A DNA stretch of 64,000 bases, taken from assembly GCF_009674485.1 (NCBI RefSeq), contig NZ_WKJJ01000011.1, forward strand, positions 124,001 to 188,000. The letters are read 5' to 3'. Below the pieces are notes generated by a model. It was given only the letters and a program-made list of their open reading frames with translations, was not told where the DNA came from and ran no database searches. The position numbers and the translations under genes are program-made. The DNA is from Pseudoduganella rivuli (lineage in GTDB: Bacteria > Pseudomonadota > Gammaproteobacteria > Burkholderiales > Burkholderiaceae_D). Below are positions 42,156 to 50,682 of the stretch, in pieces; the stretch's first letter is position 1, and every line of letters starts with the position of its first letter.

Positions 42156-44158
42156 AAGCGGTAGGAAGCCCGCAACGTCGCGTTGATGCGCTCGTCCGGT
42201 ATCCCGCCCACCGATCCCAGCGGCGACGGTTGCCGGTTATCGCGGTTGAACAGGTTGCGCACCACGAACGTCAGCGCCAGCTGTTTCGAATACTGGTGGC
42301 TGTACGTCACGTCGGTGCGCGCATAGCGCGGCAAGTGCGTGGGTTTAAATATATCGCCAGAAGGGATGTCGTCAAACCCGGCCATCCAGCGCTGCGCAAT
42401 GCTGATCTGCCCCGCCCCGTCCGCCACGCTGCGGGCCAGCGACGCCGTGGCCGACGTGCGCGGGAAAATGTTGTAGTGCGCGCCGCTGACGGCGTTGCGG
42501 CTGCTGACCCAGGCGCCGCCCAGCCCGAACTGCCACGGCCCTTCGCGCAGCGTGAAATCGCCGCTGGCGCCATGGGCACGGTTGCTCTCGACATTCTGGA
42601 ACTGGTTGATGCGCAAATCCTGCCGGAACACGATGGCAATCCCCTCTTTCCACGAGGAGCGGAACAGGCTGCCCTGCCACAACGCATTGCCCTGCTGGTG
42701 CTGCGCCACCAGCTCCGTGGTATCGATGGTTTCCGGCTTCAGGTTGGAATTGCCCAGCACGGTATTGATATTGCCGTTGCGCTCGGCCGCGGACGGCGCG
42801 CGGAACGCCTGGCCATACAGCAGCTTGATAGCGCTGGCCTCGGCCGGCTGGTAAATCAGGCCGGCGCGGGGCGATGTATGGCGCCCGAAGTCGGAATAGT
42901 CGTCCAACCGCGCGCCGTACACGGCGCGCCACGATTGCGCCAGCCGCGAATTGAATTCCAGCGTCGCGCTCCGTACATCGCGCACGCTGCCGGACGACAA
43001 ATTGGGCGTCGTGCTGATGAACGCGCCGGCCAGGCTGTGCACGGTGGTGTGCACGTCGCGCACATTGAGGCGTTCGGCGCCCAGCGCCAGCGCCCAGCCG
43101 GTACGCCACGCGGGCAGGTTGTCGCGGTAGATCGCCTGCAAGCCGATGCGGTCCTGGCGGCTGGCCAGGTCGCGCTGCACGGTCGTGCCGCCCGACTGCA
43201 ACCGGTTCGCCAGCGAATTATCGATCCACCAGCCATAGGCTTTGACTTCCAGCGACGCATCTTCTCCCAGTTGCCGCGTGCCGCCCGCCTGCAGCATGGC
43301 GAAGCGGGTATCGACGCCGCCCAGGTCTTGCGCCCCGGCCAGCCGCGAGCCCAGTCCCTGGAAATTGTCCGAACCGTAGCGGTGCAGGTACAGGCCGCCC
43401 TGCCACGTCCAGCCGCCCAGGCGCGCCAGCGACGCCTTCACCACGGCGGTCTGCGCCATGAAACTGTTGTCGCGTTCCACCACGATCGGAGCGCCGCCCG
43501 CCGGATTCGGGCGCGTGGCGCTCATGTGCTGGTCGCCCTGCCCGTTGGCGGCGAACGCCATGCTCCAGTGGCCGTCCGGTCCCAGCGGTTGCGTATTGCG
43601 CAGCGCCGCCTCGTAATAGCCGCCATTGCCCAGGGTCGCGCTGCCTTCCGTGCCCGTCTCATCGGCCCCATGCGTGCGCAGCGCCAGCACGCCGTGGAAC
43701 GCATCGCTGCCATACAGGGCCGAACCCGGCCCCTGGATCAACTGCATTTGCGACAGCACACCCAGGTTAATGGCGGGCATGCTGTATTGCGGCGACGAGC
43801 GGTACAGGTCCGTCAACGGCACGCCATCGAGCATCACGGCCGCACCGGTGAACGACGTCAGGCGCGCATAGCCGCGGATCGCCAGCATGGCGTTGCCATT
43901 GGTATGCGGCATCACGAACACGCCCGGGATATCGCCCAGCGCATCATAAGTGCGGCGCGCGCCGCTGCGCTCCCAGTCGCGCGGCGAGCGCACCGTGACG
44001 GTGGACGCCGTGGACAGCCAGGTGGCCGGCAGCAACGACGTGGCACTGACATCGAGCTTGCCCAGGTCTTCGAACGACATCGACGTCAGGTCGACGTCCG
44101 GCTGTTCCGCATGGGCGCACGGCCCGAACATCAGCGGGATGGCGATCAGCCTGCGCAT
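42152..44158 (-). CDS. TonB-dependent outer-membrane receptor (short type)
   Basis: A 668-residue receptor. A short signal peptide (MRRLIAIPLMFGPCAHA) precedes a segment (DLTSMSFEDLGKLDVSATSL) typical of the BtuB/FepA-like group with the TonB-binding region near residues 20-50. The plug domain follows (DIPGVFVMPHTNGNAMLAIR, MLDGVPLTDLYRS) and the beta-barrel ends in an aromatic Phe. The start at 44158 is used; the frame is open to 44281. It is 150 bp downstream of and co-oriented with the cyanophycinase gene, so it may belong to that locus, but the substrate is unknown. Confidence 0.85.
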   Translation of the reverse strand: MRRLIAIPLMFGPCAHAEQPDVDLTSMSFEDLGKLDVSATSLLPATWLSTASTVTVRSPRDWERSGARRTYDALGDIPGVFVMPHTNGNAMLAIRGYARLTSFTGAAVMLDGVPLTDLYRSSPQYSMPAINLGVLSQMQLIQGPGSALYGSDAFHGVLALRTHGADETGTEGSATLGNGGYYEAALRNTQPLGPDGHWSMAFAANGQGDQHMSATRPNPAGGAPIVVERDNSFMAQTAVVKASLARLGGWTWQGGLYLHRYGSDNFQGLGSRLAGAQDLGGVDTRFAMLQAGGTRQLGEDASLEVKAYGWWIDNSLANRLQSGGTTVQRDLASRQDRIGLQAIYRDNLPAWRTGWALALGAERLNVRDVHTTVHSLAGAFISTTPNLSSGSVRDVRSATLEFNSRLAQSWRAVYGARLDDYSDFGRHTSPRAGLIYQPAEASAIKLLYGQAFRAPSAAERNGNINTVLGNSNLKPETIDTTELVAQHQQGNALWQGSLFRSSWKEGIAIVFRQDLRINQFQNVESNRAHGASGDFTLREGPWQFGLGGAWVSSRNAVSGAHYNIFPRTSATASLARSVADGAGQISIAQRWMAGFDDIPSGDIFKPTHLPRYARTDVTYSHQYSKQLALTFVVRNLFNRDNRQPSPLGSVGGIPDERINATLRASYRF

Positions 44159-44308
44159 GGGAATACCTTGTGACGAGTCATGGGGAACAGAAACATTGTC
44201 GTTCCCGCAGTTTACTATGATGCATTGAGTTAAACCAATGCCAACATTGTAGTTCTGCTGTAGAAGCAACAAATGTGCCATCCTGTCTTGGACAGATCGC
44301 AGGCTGGA

Positions 44309-45592
44309 TCAGCGGGCCCTCTCCGGCTCCGCCGCCGGCAGCACCACGCTCGACACCGCTGGCGCGATATCGAGGCGCACGTCCCGGATCGACCACGCCC
44401 GCGTGGCGCCCGACGGCCAGGCCATCGTGCCGGCACTGCGCCGGAAACGGAACGCAAAGCCGGGCTGCGGCCCCGGCAGGCGCGGATCGCCACTGGCGAT
44501 GCCGATCGCTTCCCGCTGGTCGCTGTCGACCAGTTTTTCCATCACGTCCAGCACCGCATTGTTGCCCAGGATATCGTTGCTGTAGACCGGGCTCCGGTGT
44601 CCGGCCGTGTCTGGCGCCTGCGCAGCGCCCTTGTCGGGACCGGGAACGTGCCGGCCCGTCGCCAGGTCATAGCGGTCGCCATGGTCGAGGTAGCTCAGCG
44701 CCACGTCGGTGATGCTGAGCGGCTGGCCGGCGCCGCCCGGGCCAGTGTGCGCTTGCGCCAGGTCGACCAGCAAGGCGCCCTTGTAACCGAGTACTTCCAC
44801 GTGGCGCTGCCGGCGCACCACGATGGCACTGTCTTCATCGATGCCGATGCCGGTACGGTAGCCCGTGCCCAGCATGGCCGGTATCATGCGCGCGAAGCGG
44901 CCCCGCACCAGAAAATGCTGGTCAATGAATACGTCGTTGCCGATAAAGCCCAGGCCGGGCGCCACGGTCCTGCCAGGCTCCAGGCCCTGCCGCAGCAACG
45001 CCAGCGTAGCGGGCGGGTCAGCGAACATCGTGCTGCTCATGATGGCGGCGCCGGCGCTGGTACCGGCCACCACGCCGCCGCGCCGGTAGAGGTCCCAGAT
45101 GGCTTGCAACACGGCCGACCGGGAGCCGTCGTCGCGCAGCAGCGCCTGCGTGATGCGCAGCTGCTCTCCGCCAACGAAGTAGACGCCGCCCGCGGCGCGG
45201 ACCTGCCGCGCCACGGCCGCATCGTCCGCAACCTTGCGGTAGTCGCTGCCGTCCAGGCGCGGCGCCAGCGGCACGACGAACGGCGTGGCGCCGTAGCGTT
45301 TCAACAGCGCCGCCGTGGTGGCGCCGGCGAGTGCCGGATTGCCGGCCGCGGCAGGCAGCACGGCAATACGCGCGCCCGGGCCGCCCGCCAGCGCCACCAC
45401 ACGGCGCCAGACGGCGGCGTTATCGGGGCGCAGCGCGCCGCCGATGATCACCAGCGCGCCAGCCGGCACGCCGGCCCCGGCCGGGATCTCCGGCAATGCG
45501 GCAGCGTGCGCCAGTGCCGCCAGCAGCGCGCCGCCGACCAGCGCCACCGCCGCCAGCGGCCGGGTCACGCGGGAGTGCTTACCTGAACGCAT
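44309..45592 (-). CDS. Secreted cyanophycinase (CphE-like)
   Basis: A peptidase S51 family enzyme of about 427 residues that cuts cyanophycin (multi-L-arginyl-poly-L-aspartate) into beta-Asp-Arg dipeptides. Counting from an alternative start at 45607, the Ser nucleophile is Ser184 (VVAGTSAGAAIM), with His231 (FIDQHFLVRGRFARM) and Glu258 (GIGIDEDSAIVV), which match the Ser-His-Glu triad described for CphB. A signal peptide (RPLAAVALVGGALLAALAHA) indicates export, as in extracellular CphE enzymes. It overlaps the end of the TonB receptor gene at 45579. No cyanophycin synthetase is in the window, so the role is probably scavenging. Confidence 0.9.
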   Translation of the reverse strand: MRSGKHSRVTRPLAAVALVGGALLAALAHAAALPEIPAGAGVPAGALVIIGGALRPDNAAVWRRVVALAGGPGARIAVLPAAAGNPALAGATTAALLKRYGATPFVVPLAPRLDGSDYRKVADDAAVARQVRAAGGVYFVGGEQLRITQALLRDDGSRSAVLQAIWDLYRRGGVVAGTSAGAAIMSSTMFADPPATLALLRQGLEPGRTVAPGLGFIGNDVFIDQHFLVRGRFARMIPAMLGTGYRTGIGIDEDSAIVVRRQRHVEVLGYKGALLVDLAQAHTGPGGAGQPLSITDVALSYLDHGDRYDLATGRHVPGPDKGAAQAPDTAGHRSPVYSNDILGNNAVLDVMEKLVDSDQREAIGIASGDPRLPGPQPGFAFRFRRSAGTMAWPSGATRAWSIRDVRLDIAPAVSSVVLPAAEPERAR

Positions 45593-48359
45593 AGCTGACG
45601 CTGGCAAAGGCGCTGCGTCCGCGCGGGTCGGTATAGGTCGGGTCGTAGCCGGCCAGGAAGTAATAGGCCTGGTTCGAGTACGGCGGCGCGGTGTCGGCCA
45701 GGTTCAGCACACCGGCCCGCAGTTTCAATTGCTTGCTGATGGCCCAACTGCCCGTCAGGTCCCACAGCGAATACGCTTTCACGCGGCGCGCCGGCAGCAG
45801 CTTGTCGGCGGACGGATCGTAGGTCGTATTCTGGTCGGTATAGCCGGAGGAAAACTGGTTCGCCAGCGTCAGGCTGTACGGTCCCTGGTCCCAGCCGAAG
45901 CTGATACGGTGGCGCCAGCGCTGGATCACCTGGTCGTTGAGGAACAGCCCCAGGTTGCTGCGCGTGGCTTCCAGCGGACCGAACTGGCGGTCATATTTCA
46001 GGATCACGGTGCCGCTCAAATTGCTGCTGAAGCGGCCATAGTCCGTCGCGGCGCCCTTGTAGTCATAGCCGAGGTCCAGGCCCGACGTGTTCAACTTGCC
46101 CTGGTTTTCCTTGCGCAGCAGGATGTTGGTAATAAAACCATCGGCGTCGCGCTGGATGTATTTGCCGTTGTATTTGGATGGGTTGTCGACAATGATTTGC
46201 TCGCCGAGGGTGCTGATCACGTCGGACTTGCGGATGTTCCAGTAGTCCGCCGTCAACGTCAGCTGCCTGGTGGCTTCCCATACCGCGCCCAGCGAGAACT
46301 GGCGCGACTTTTCCGGTTTCAAATCCGGGTTGGAGCGGCGCTCCACCGGCCATTGGTCGGTGCAGCCATCGATACTGTCCAGGCCGCTGTTGACGCATTG
46401 CGGATCGGTCAGGAAACTCGATGCACTGCCATACGTGGTGGGCCGCTTCAAGTCCGACAGCGACGGCGCGCGGAAGCCCGTGCCGGCCGAACCGCGCAAC
46501 ACCAGTTGCTGCACCGGTTGCCAGCGCACGCCCAGCTTGGGATTGGTGGTGCTGCCGACTTCGCTGTAGCGGTCATGGCGCAGCGCCACTTGCACTTCCA
46601 GCGTTTTGGAGAGGGGCGCATTAAGCTCACCGTATACCGACGCCACGCGGCGGCGGTCGTCCGTGGCTTTTAAATCCGTGGTGGAGCCGGCGGCCAGGCC
46701 GGAATCGCGGTCGCCCGCGATATTATTCGACAGCAACAGGGCCGACGGGGCAAACGTCATGTGTTCGCGCCGCAGCTCGGCGCCCAGCGCCACGGCCAGG
46801 TCGCCGCCCGCCAGCGCCATCAGCGGCCGGGACATCTTACCGTCCAGCGCGGTGGACACCCCCTTGGAGCGGCGCGCCGCGTCATTGACCTTGATGCTGT
46901 CGATCAAGTCCCGTCCCGCCTGCGTGGACGGACCGAACGGATTGACAGTGCCGGCGCGCACCGCCGCATCGAACTTGTCGTAGAGGACGTAGCCGTCCAC
47001 GTAGTGGTCGACCGCCTTGTTTTGCGCACGCGACAGGCCCACGTCATAGTCCCAGCCCGCCGCCGCGCCGGTGGCGCCCAACACCAGGCGCTGCGCGTCG
47101 CTGGTGACTTCGTTGGTGCGGTTGCCCGCCTCGGTCATGCGGTAGCGTACGCCGCTGAAGGTGGCTGGCAGTCCGGCGCCGGTCAGCGCGGCGCGGTACG
47201 CCGCCGGCAAAATGCCAACCGGCAGGTTGCGGATCCGCTGTGGATTCGGGCTCAGCACATAGCGGCTCTCGGCCTGCGATTGCACCAGCTCGGCAAACAG
47301 CTGGGTATCGCTGTTGACCTGGAACGTGGCGCGGCCGACAAAACCGATCTTGCTTGCTTCCGGATACAGCTCCGTATCCTCCATGTAATCGTAGCTGCAG
47401 CCGGCCTTGCCGCCCGGACCGCTGGGCGCATACACGGTGGCCGGCGGCGCACAGCCTGGCGCGCTGGGGTTGACGCGGCTGGCGGTGGAACCGGCCGGCA
47501 GCAGGCCGGCACGGATCAGCGCGGCGCGCTGCGCCGACGAGATGTCGATGTTGGCCGGATAGGTATTGCTGGACATCAGCGCCGGCAAATTCGCCGCCAG
47601 CGGACGCTCCCTGATGAAATCGCGCTGACTCGATCGCAGCGCCCCCAGTTGCTGCACATCGAGCACGCCGAACACGTTGAAACGATCGTCCGTCAGGCTA
47701 CCGTAGCCGGCGCTGATGCTGGCGGTCCGCTTGTCCGCGCCGCCATGCTGGGTGCCGGCCATCGACGCGTTCAGGTCCACGCCGGTGTAGTCCTTGCGGG
47801 TAATGAAGTTGATCACGCCGCCGATGGCGTCGGTACCGTAGATGGCGGAGGCGCCGTCTTTCAGTACTTCCACCCGCTGCACCGCGCCGGCCGGAATGTT
47901 GTTCAGGTCGACGCCGGCATTGTCACCGGGCGAGGCGAAATTGGCCAGGCGGCGGCCGTTGAGCAGCACCAGCGTGGACGACACGCCGATACCGCGCAGG
48001 TTGGCGCCGTTGAAGCCGCGCTGGCCGGACGTGCCGTCGGTGATGCTGGCGCCATCCGACAGCGGCGCGGTATTGGCGCTGATGTTTTTCAGCAGTTCCG
48101 CCGCCGTGGTGACGCCGGACTTGTCGATATCCTCGCGCCGGATGACTTGCACCGGCAACGCGGTTTCCGCATCGATGCGCTTGATCGACGAGCCGGTGAT
48201 TTCCACGCGCTGGACCGGCGCATCGCCCTGCTGCGCGTGGGCCGCGCCAGGCAGGCCGATGAAGGCTGCCAGCGGCAGCGCACCCAGCGCCACGCCGATG
48301 GACCGGGACAACACACTTTTTTCAGGCAAAGCTCCGCCCGTCGCGTTATGCAGACTCAT
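45579..48359 (-). CDS. TonB-dependent receptor of the cyanophycin locus
   Basis: A 926-residue receptor with a signal peptide (residues about 20-42, ending GAAHAQQ) and no long N-terminal signalling domain. The plug (residues about 55-170) has VEITGSSIKRIDAETALPVQ, STLVLLNGRRLANF and VEVLKDGASAIYGTDAIGGV; a large 22-strand barrel follows and ends SAFASVSYAFR. This is the type used for oligosaccharides and peptides. It overlaps the cyanophycinase gene by 14 bp, so the two are coupled and the receptor probably takes up cyanophycin fragments or dipeptides. Confidence 0.9.
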   Translation of the reverse strand: MSLHNATGGALPEKSVLSRSIGVALGALPLAAFIGLPGAAHAQQGDAPVQRVEITGSSIKRIDAETALPVQVIRREDIDKSGVTTAAELLKNISANTAPLSDGASITDGTSGQRGFNGANLRGIGVSSTLVLLNGRRLANFASPGDNAGVDLNNIPAGAVQRVEVLKDGASAIYGTDAIGGVINFITRKDYTGVDLNASMAGTQHGGADKRTASISAGYGSLTDDRFNVFGVLDVQQLGALRSSQRDFIRERPLAANLPALMSSNTYPANIDISSAQRAALIRAGLLPAGSTASRVNPSAPGCAPPATVYAPSGPGGKAGCSYDYMEDTELYPEASKIGFVGRATFQVNSDTQLFAELVQSQAESRYVLSPNPQRIRNLPVGILPAAYRAALTGAGLPATFSGVRYRMTEAGNRTNEVTSDAQRLVLGATGAAAGWDYDVGLSRAQNKAVDHYVDGYVLYDKFDAAVRAGTVNPFGPSTQAGRDLIDSIKVNDAARRSKGVSTALDGKMSRPLMALAGGDLAVALGAELRREHMTFAPSALLLSNNIAGDRDSGLAAGSTTDLKATDDRRRVASVYGELNAPLSKTLEVQVALRHDRYSEVGSTTNPKLGVRWQPVQQLVLRGSAGTGFRAPSLSDLKRPTTYGSASSFLTDPQCVNSGLDSIDGCTDQWPVERRSNPDLKPEKSRQFSLGAVWEATRQLTLTADYWNIRKSDVISTLGEQIIVDNPSKYNGKYIQRDADGFITNILLRKENQGKLNTSGLDLGYDYKGAATDYGRFSSNLSGTVILKYDRQFGPLEATRSNLGLFLNDQVIQRWRHRISFGWDQGPYSLTLANQFSSGYTDQNTTYDPSADKLLPARRVKAYSLWDLTGSWAISKQLKLRAGVLNLADTAPPYSNQAYYFLAGYDPTYTDPRGRSAFASVSYAFR

Positions 48360-48436
48360 GACAACTCCCTCTCAGTGGTTATATTCGGTATCGCGCCGCG
48401 ATACCGCTGATGCGCCCCGCCGTCGCTGCCGGCAGA

Positions 48437-49393
48437 CTACTTTCTGGCGTTCTTACCCGGCCGTGCCGCGGATCCCGCGTCCGCGCCGTACAAATAGGCG
48501 GAAATCGCTTCGGTCAGGCGCGCCGCCTTGTCCACGTTTTCCTTGTTCGATACCATCAATGTCACCGCCAGCGCTTCGATCATGGCCAGCGCCGCAGCGG
48601 AACTGCTCGACAGCACCGGGTGTTCGCCCGGCGCATACAGCACGTGGTCGGCCAGTTCCGCCAGTGGCGAAGCCGGCGCGTCGGTCAGCGACACGATGCA
48701 GGCGTTGCGGCTGCGGGCGAAGCCGGCCAGGCGCACCACGTCCAGCGCATAGCGCGGGAACGAAATCACCACCAGCACGTCCTTGGCGGTGATGTTGGCC
48801 AGGTGGCCGGCGGCGACTTCCGTGCCGCCCTGCCCCGCCACTTCCACCACGTGCGGGCAGAACGGTTGCAGGTGCAGCGCCAGCAGGCCGGCCAGGTAGG
48901 ATGACAGGCCAAACCCCAGCACATAGACGGTGCTGGCGCGGGTCAGCTGGTGCACCACCTTGTCCAGTTCGGCCAACTGCAGGCCGCTGGCGCTGGCGGC
49001 GATATTGGCGGCCGCGTACTCGAGGCTTTCCACGGCGGGCACACCGGCGCCATCGCGCCGTTCGATCGTGCTGCGCAGTTTTTCCACCGGCTGCAGCACC
49101 CCTTGCAACACTTCCGCCACCGCCGCCCGCATGGCGGCAAAGTTGCGGAAACCGATGTCGCGGGCAAAGCGGCTGATGGTGGCGGTCGAGACCTGGCAGC
49201 CTTCGGCCAGCTCTTCGATGCGCAGCGCCGCCAGGCGCACATGGTTGCGCAGCAAATATTCGGCAATCGCCTTGCTGGACGCGGAACCCTCCGTCATCAC
49301 CCGCACCAGTTGCTGTCCCAGTTCGGACTGGGCAAAGGCCACCGCTGGCGATGGCAGGGAGGGCGTGGCACGGCGTGCTTTGTTCGTGGTCAT
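48437..49393 (-). CDS. RpiR/MurR-family transcriptional regulator
   Basis: A 318-residue protein with an N-terminal RpiR helix-turn-helix (about residues 20-100: GCQVSTATISRFARDIGFRN) and a C-terminal SIS domain (about 140-285: VYVLGFGLSSYLAGLLALHL; DVLVVISFPRY). SIS domains usually bind sugar phosphates, but several RpiR-type regulators with this layout control amino-acid or peptide genes. It is divergent from the CphZ-like gene and 77 bp upstream of the TonB receptor start on the same strand. A nested palindrome in the divergent gap is a candidate operator. Confidence 0.87.
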   Translation of the reverse strand: MTTNKARRATPSLPSPAVAFAQSELGQQLVRVMTEGSASSKAIAEYLLRNHVRLAALRIEELAEGCQVSTATISRFARDIGFRNFAAMRAAVAEVLQGVLQPVEKLRSTIERRDGAGVPAVESLEYAAANIAASASGLQLAELDKVVHQLTRASTVYVLGFGLSSYLAGLLALHLQPFCPHVVEVAGQGGTEVAAGHLANITAKDVLVVISFPRYALDVVRLAGFARSRNACIVSLTDAPASPLAELADHVLYAPGEHPVLSSSSAAALAMIEALAVTLMVSNKENVDKAARLTEAISAYLYGADAGSAARPGKNARK

Positions 49394-49480
49394 TGTAAGT
49401 TTCTTTTCAGCTTGTGCTTTGATGAAAATTTTTTGTTATCAGCACTGTACCCATAAACCGCGCCATGTTCAACCCTGATT

Positions 49481-49519
49481 TGAAATTTTATTTTCACCGA
49501 TTTACTTTGTGAAAATAAA
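49481..49519. promoter_or_regulatory. Nested palindromic operator of the cyanophycin locus
   Basis: Two overlapping dyads in the gap between the RpiR and CphZ-like genes. TGAAA-N6-TTTCA spans 49481-49496, and TTTATTTTCAC (49487-49497) pairs perfectly with GTGAAAATAAA (49509-49519) across an 11-bp spacer. TGAAA/TTTCA half-sites are typical of RpiR-family operators. It lies 41 bp before the ATG at 49560. Confidence 0.6.
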
Positions 49520-49559
49520 GTTACATAATCGCCGCACCCCAACTTCCCGAGGGATTTTT

Positions 49560-50675
49560 ATGCACCTGCAGACCCATCGTATTTCCACGCCGGACGCCAG
49601 CCAGGCGCTGACCCTCACCAGCCTGCACTTCGGCCATCGCGGCGTGGGCAAGAAGGCGTATATCCAGGCCGCGCTGCATGCGGATGAGGCGCCCGGCATG
49701 CTGGTGGCGCAATTCCTGCGCCAGCAACTGCAGGCGCTGGAGGCAGCCGGCCGGATCAACGGCGAAGTCATCCTGGTGCCCGCCGCCAATCCGATCGGGC
49801 TGGCGCAGGCGATTCATGGCCAGCCATTCGGCCGCTTCGACCTGGCCGGCGGCGTCAACTTCAACCGCGCCTTTCCGCACCTGGCCGGGGAACTGATCCC
49901 GGCGCTGGCGGGCAAGCTGGGCCGGGATGCGGACGCCAACATCCGGACGGTGCGCGACACGACCTTGGCCTTGCTGCGCGCGCGCAAGCCGCGCACCGAC
50001 GACGAGGCGCTCAAACTGGCGTTGCTGACCATGGCGATCGATGCCGACATCGTGCTGGACCTGCACTGCGATAACGAGGCGCTGCTGCACGTCTATGCCG
50101 GCGCCGCGCTGGCCGACGCCGCCATGCCGCTGGCGCAACTGCTGGGCGCGCACGCGTTGCTGGTGGCGCGCGCGGCCGGCGGCGAACCGTTCGACGAAGC
50201 CTGCAGCCGCCTGTGGTGGGAGTTGCAGGACCATTTTCCGCTGGTCCCGCTCGGCCCGGCGTGTTTTGCCGCCACGGTGGAGCTGCGCGGCGAATCCGAA
50301 GTCGATTACAGCCTGGCGCGCCGCGATGCCGAGGCGTTGCTGCGGTTCCTGGCATTGCAAGGGATGCTGGCCGGCGATGGCACGGCGCTGCCGCCGGCCA
50401 TGTGCGCGGCCACGCCGCTGGAAGGGGTCGAACCGCTGTACGCGCCGCACGCAGGGGTGCTGGTGTATTCCCGCGCGCTGGGCGAACGGCTGCAGCCGGG
50501 CGACGCCATCGCCGACATCATCGATCCGGTCAGCGGCGCCACCAGCGCCGTGCGTTGCACGGTCGCGGGCGTGTTTTTTGCCCGCAGCGCGCACCGCCAT
50601 GTGCTGCGCGGCATGAATATCGGCAAGGTGGCCGGACAGGCCGCTTACCGTTCCGGACAATTGCTGAGCCAGTGA
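49560..50675 (+). CDS. cphZ: M14/AstE-like zinc hydrolase, probable cyanophycin dipeptide hydrolase
   Basis: A 371-residue member of the succinylglutamate desuccinylase/aspartoacylase family. Zinc ligands are visible as His40 and Glu43 (LHADEAP) and His169 (VLDLHCDN); Glu241 in ATVELRG fits the catalytic glutamate. The start at 49560 is behind GAGGGA. CphZ, which splits beta-Asp-Arg, and its Pseudomonas homologue AotO belong to this family. Given the adjacent cyanophycinase locus, this is the best call. Other acyl-amino-acid hydrolysis is possible. It has no signal peptide, so it acts in the cytoplasm. Confidence 0.8.
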   Translation: MHLQTHRISTPDASQALTLTSLHFGHRGVGKKAYIQAALHADEAPGMLVAQFLRQQLQALEAAGRINGEVILVPAANPIGLAQAIHGQPFGRFDLAGGVNFNRAFPHLAGELIPALAGKLGRDADANIRTVRDTTLALLRARKPRTDDEALKLALLTMAIDADIVLDLHCDNEALLHVYAGAALADAAMPLAQLLGAHALLVARAAGGEPFDEACSRLWWELQDHFPLVPLGPACFAATVELRGESEVDYSLARRDAEALLRFLALQGMLAGDGTALPPAMCAATPLEGVEPLYAPHAGVLVYSRALGERLQPGDAIADIIDPVSGATSAVRCTVAGVFFARSAHRHVLRGMNIGKVAGQAAYRSGQLLSQ

Positions 50676-50682
50676 GGACACG

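Noticed and set aside
41597..44173. Plus-strand open frame of 858 codons
   Set aside because: It overlaps tctA in another frame and runs antisense through a TonB receptor; composition is that of a shadow frame.
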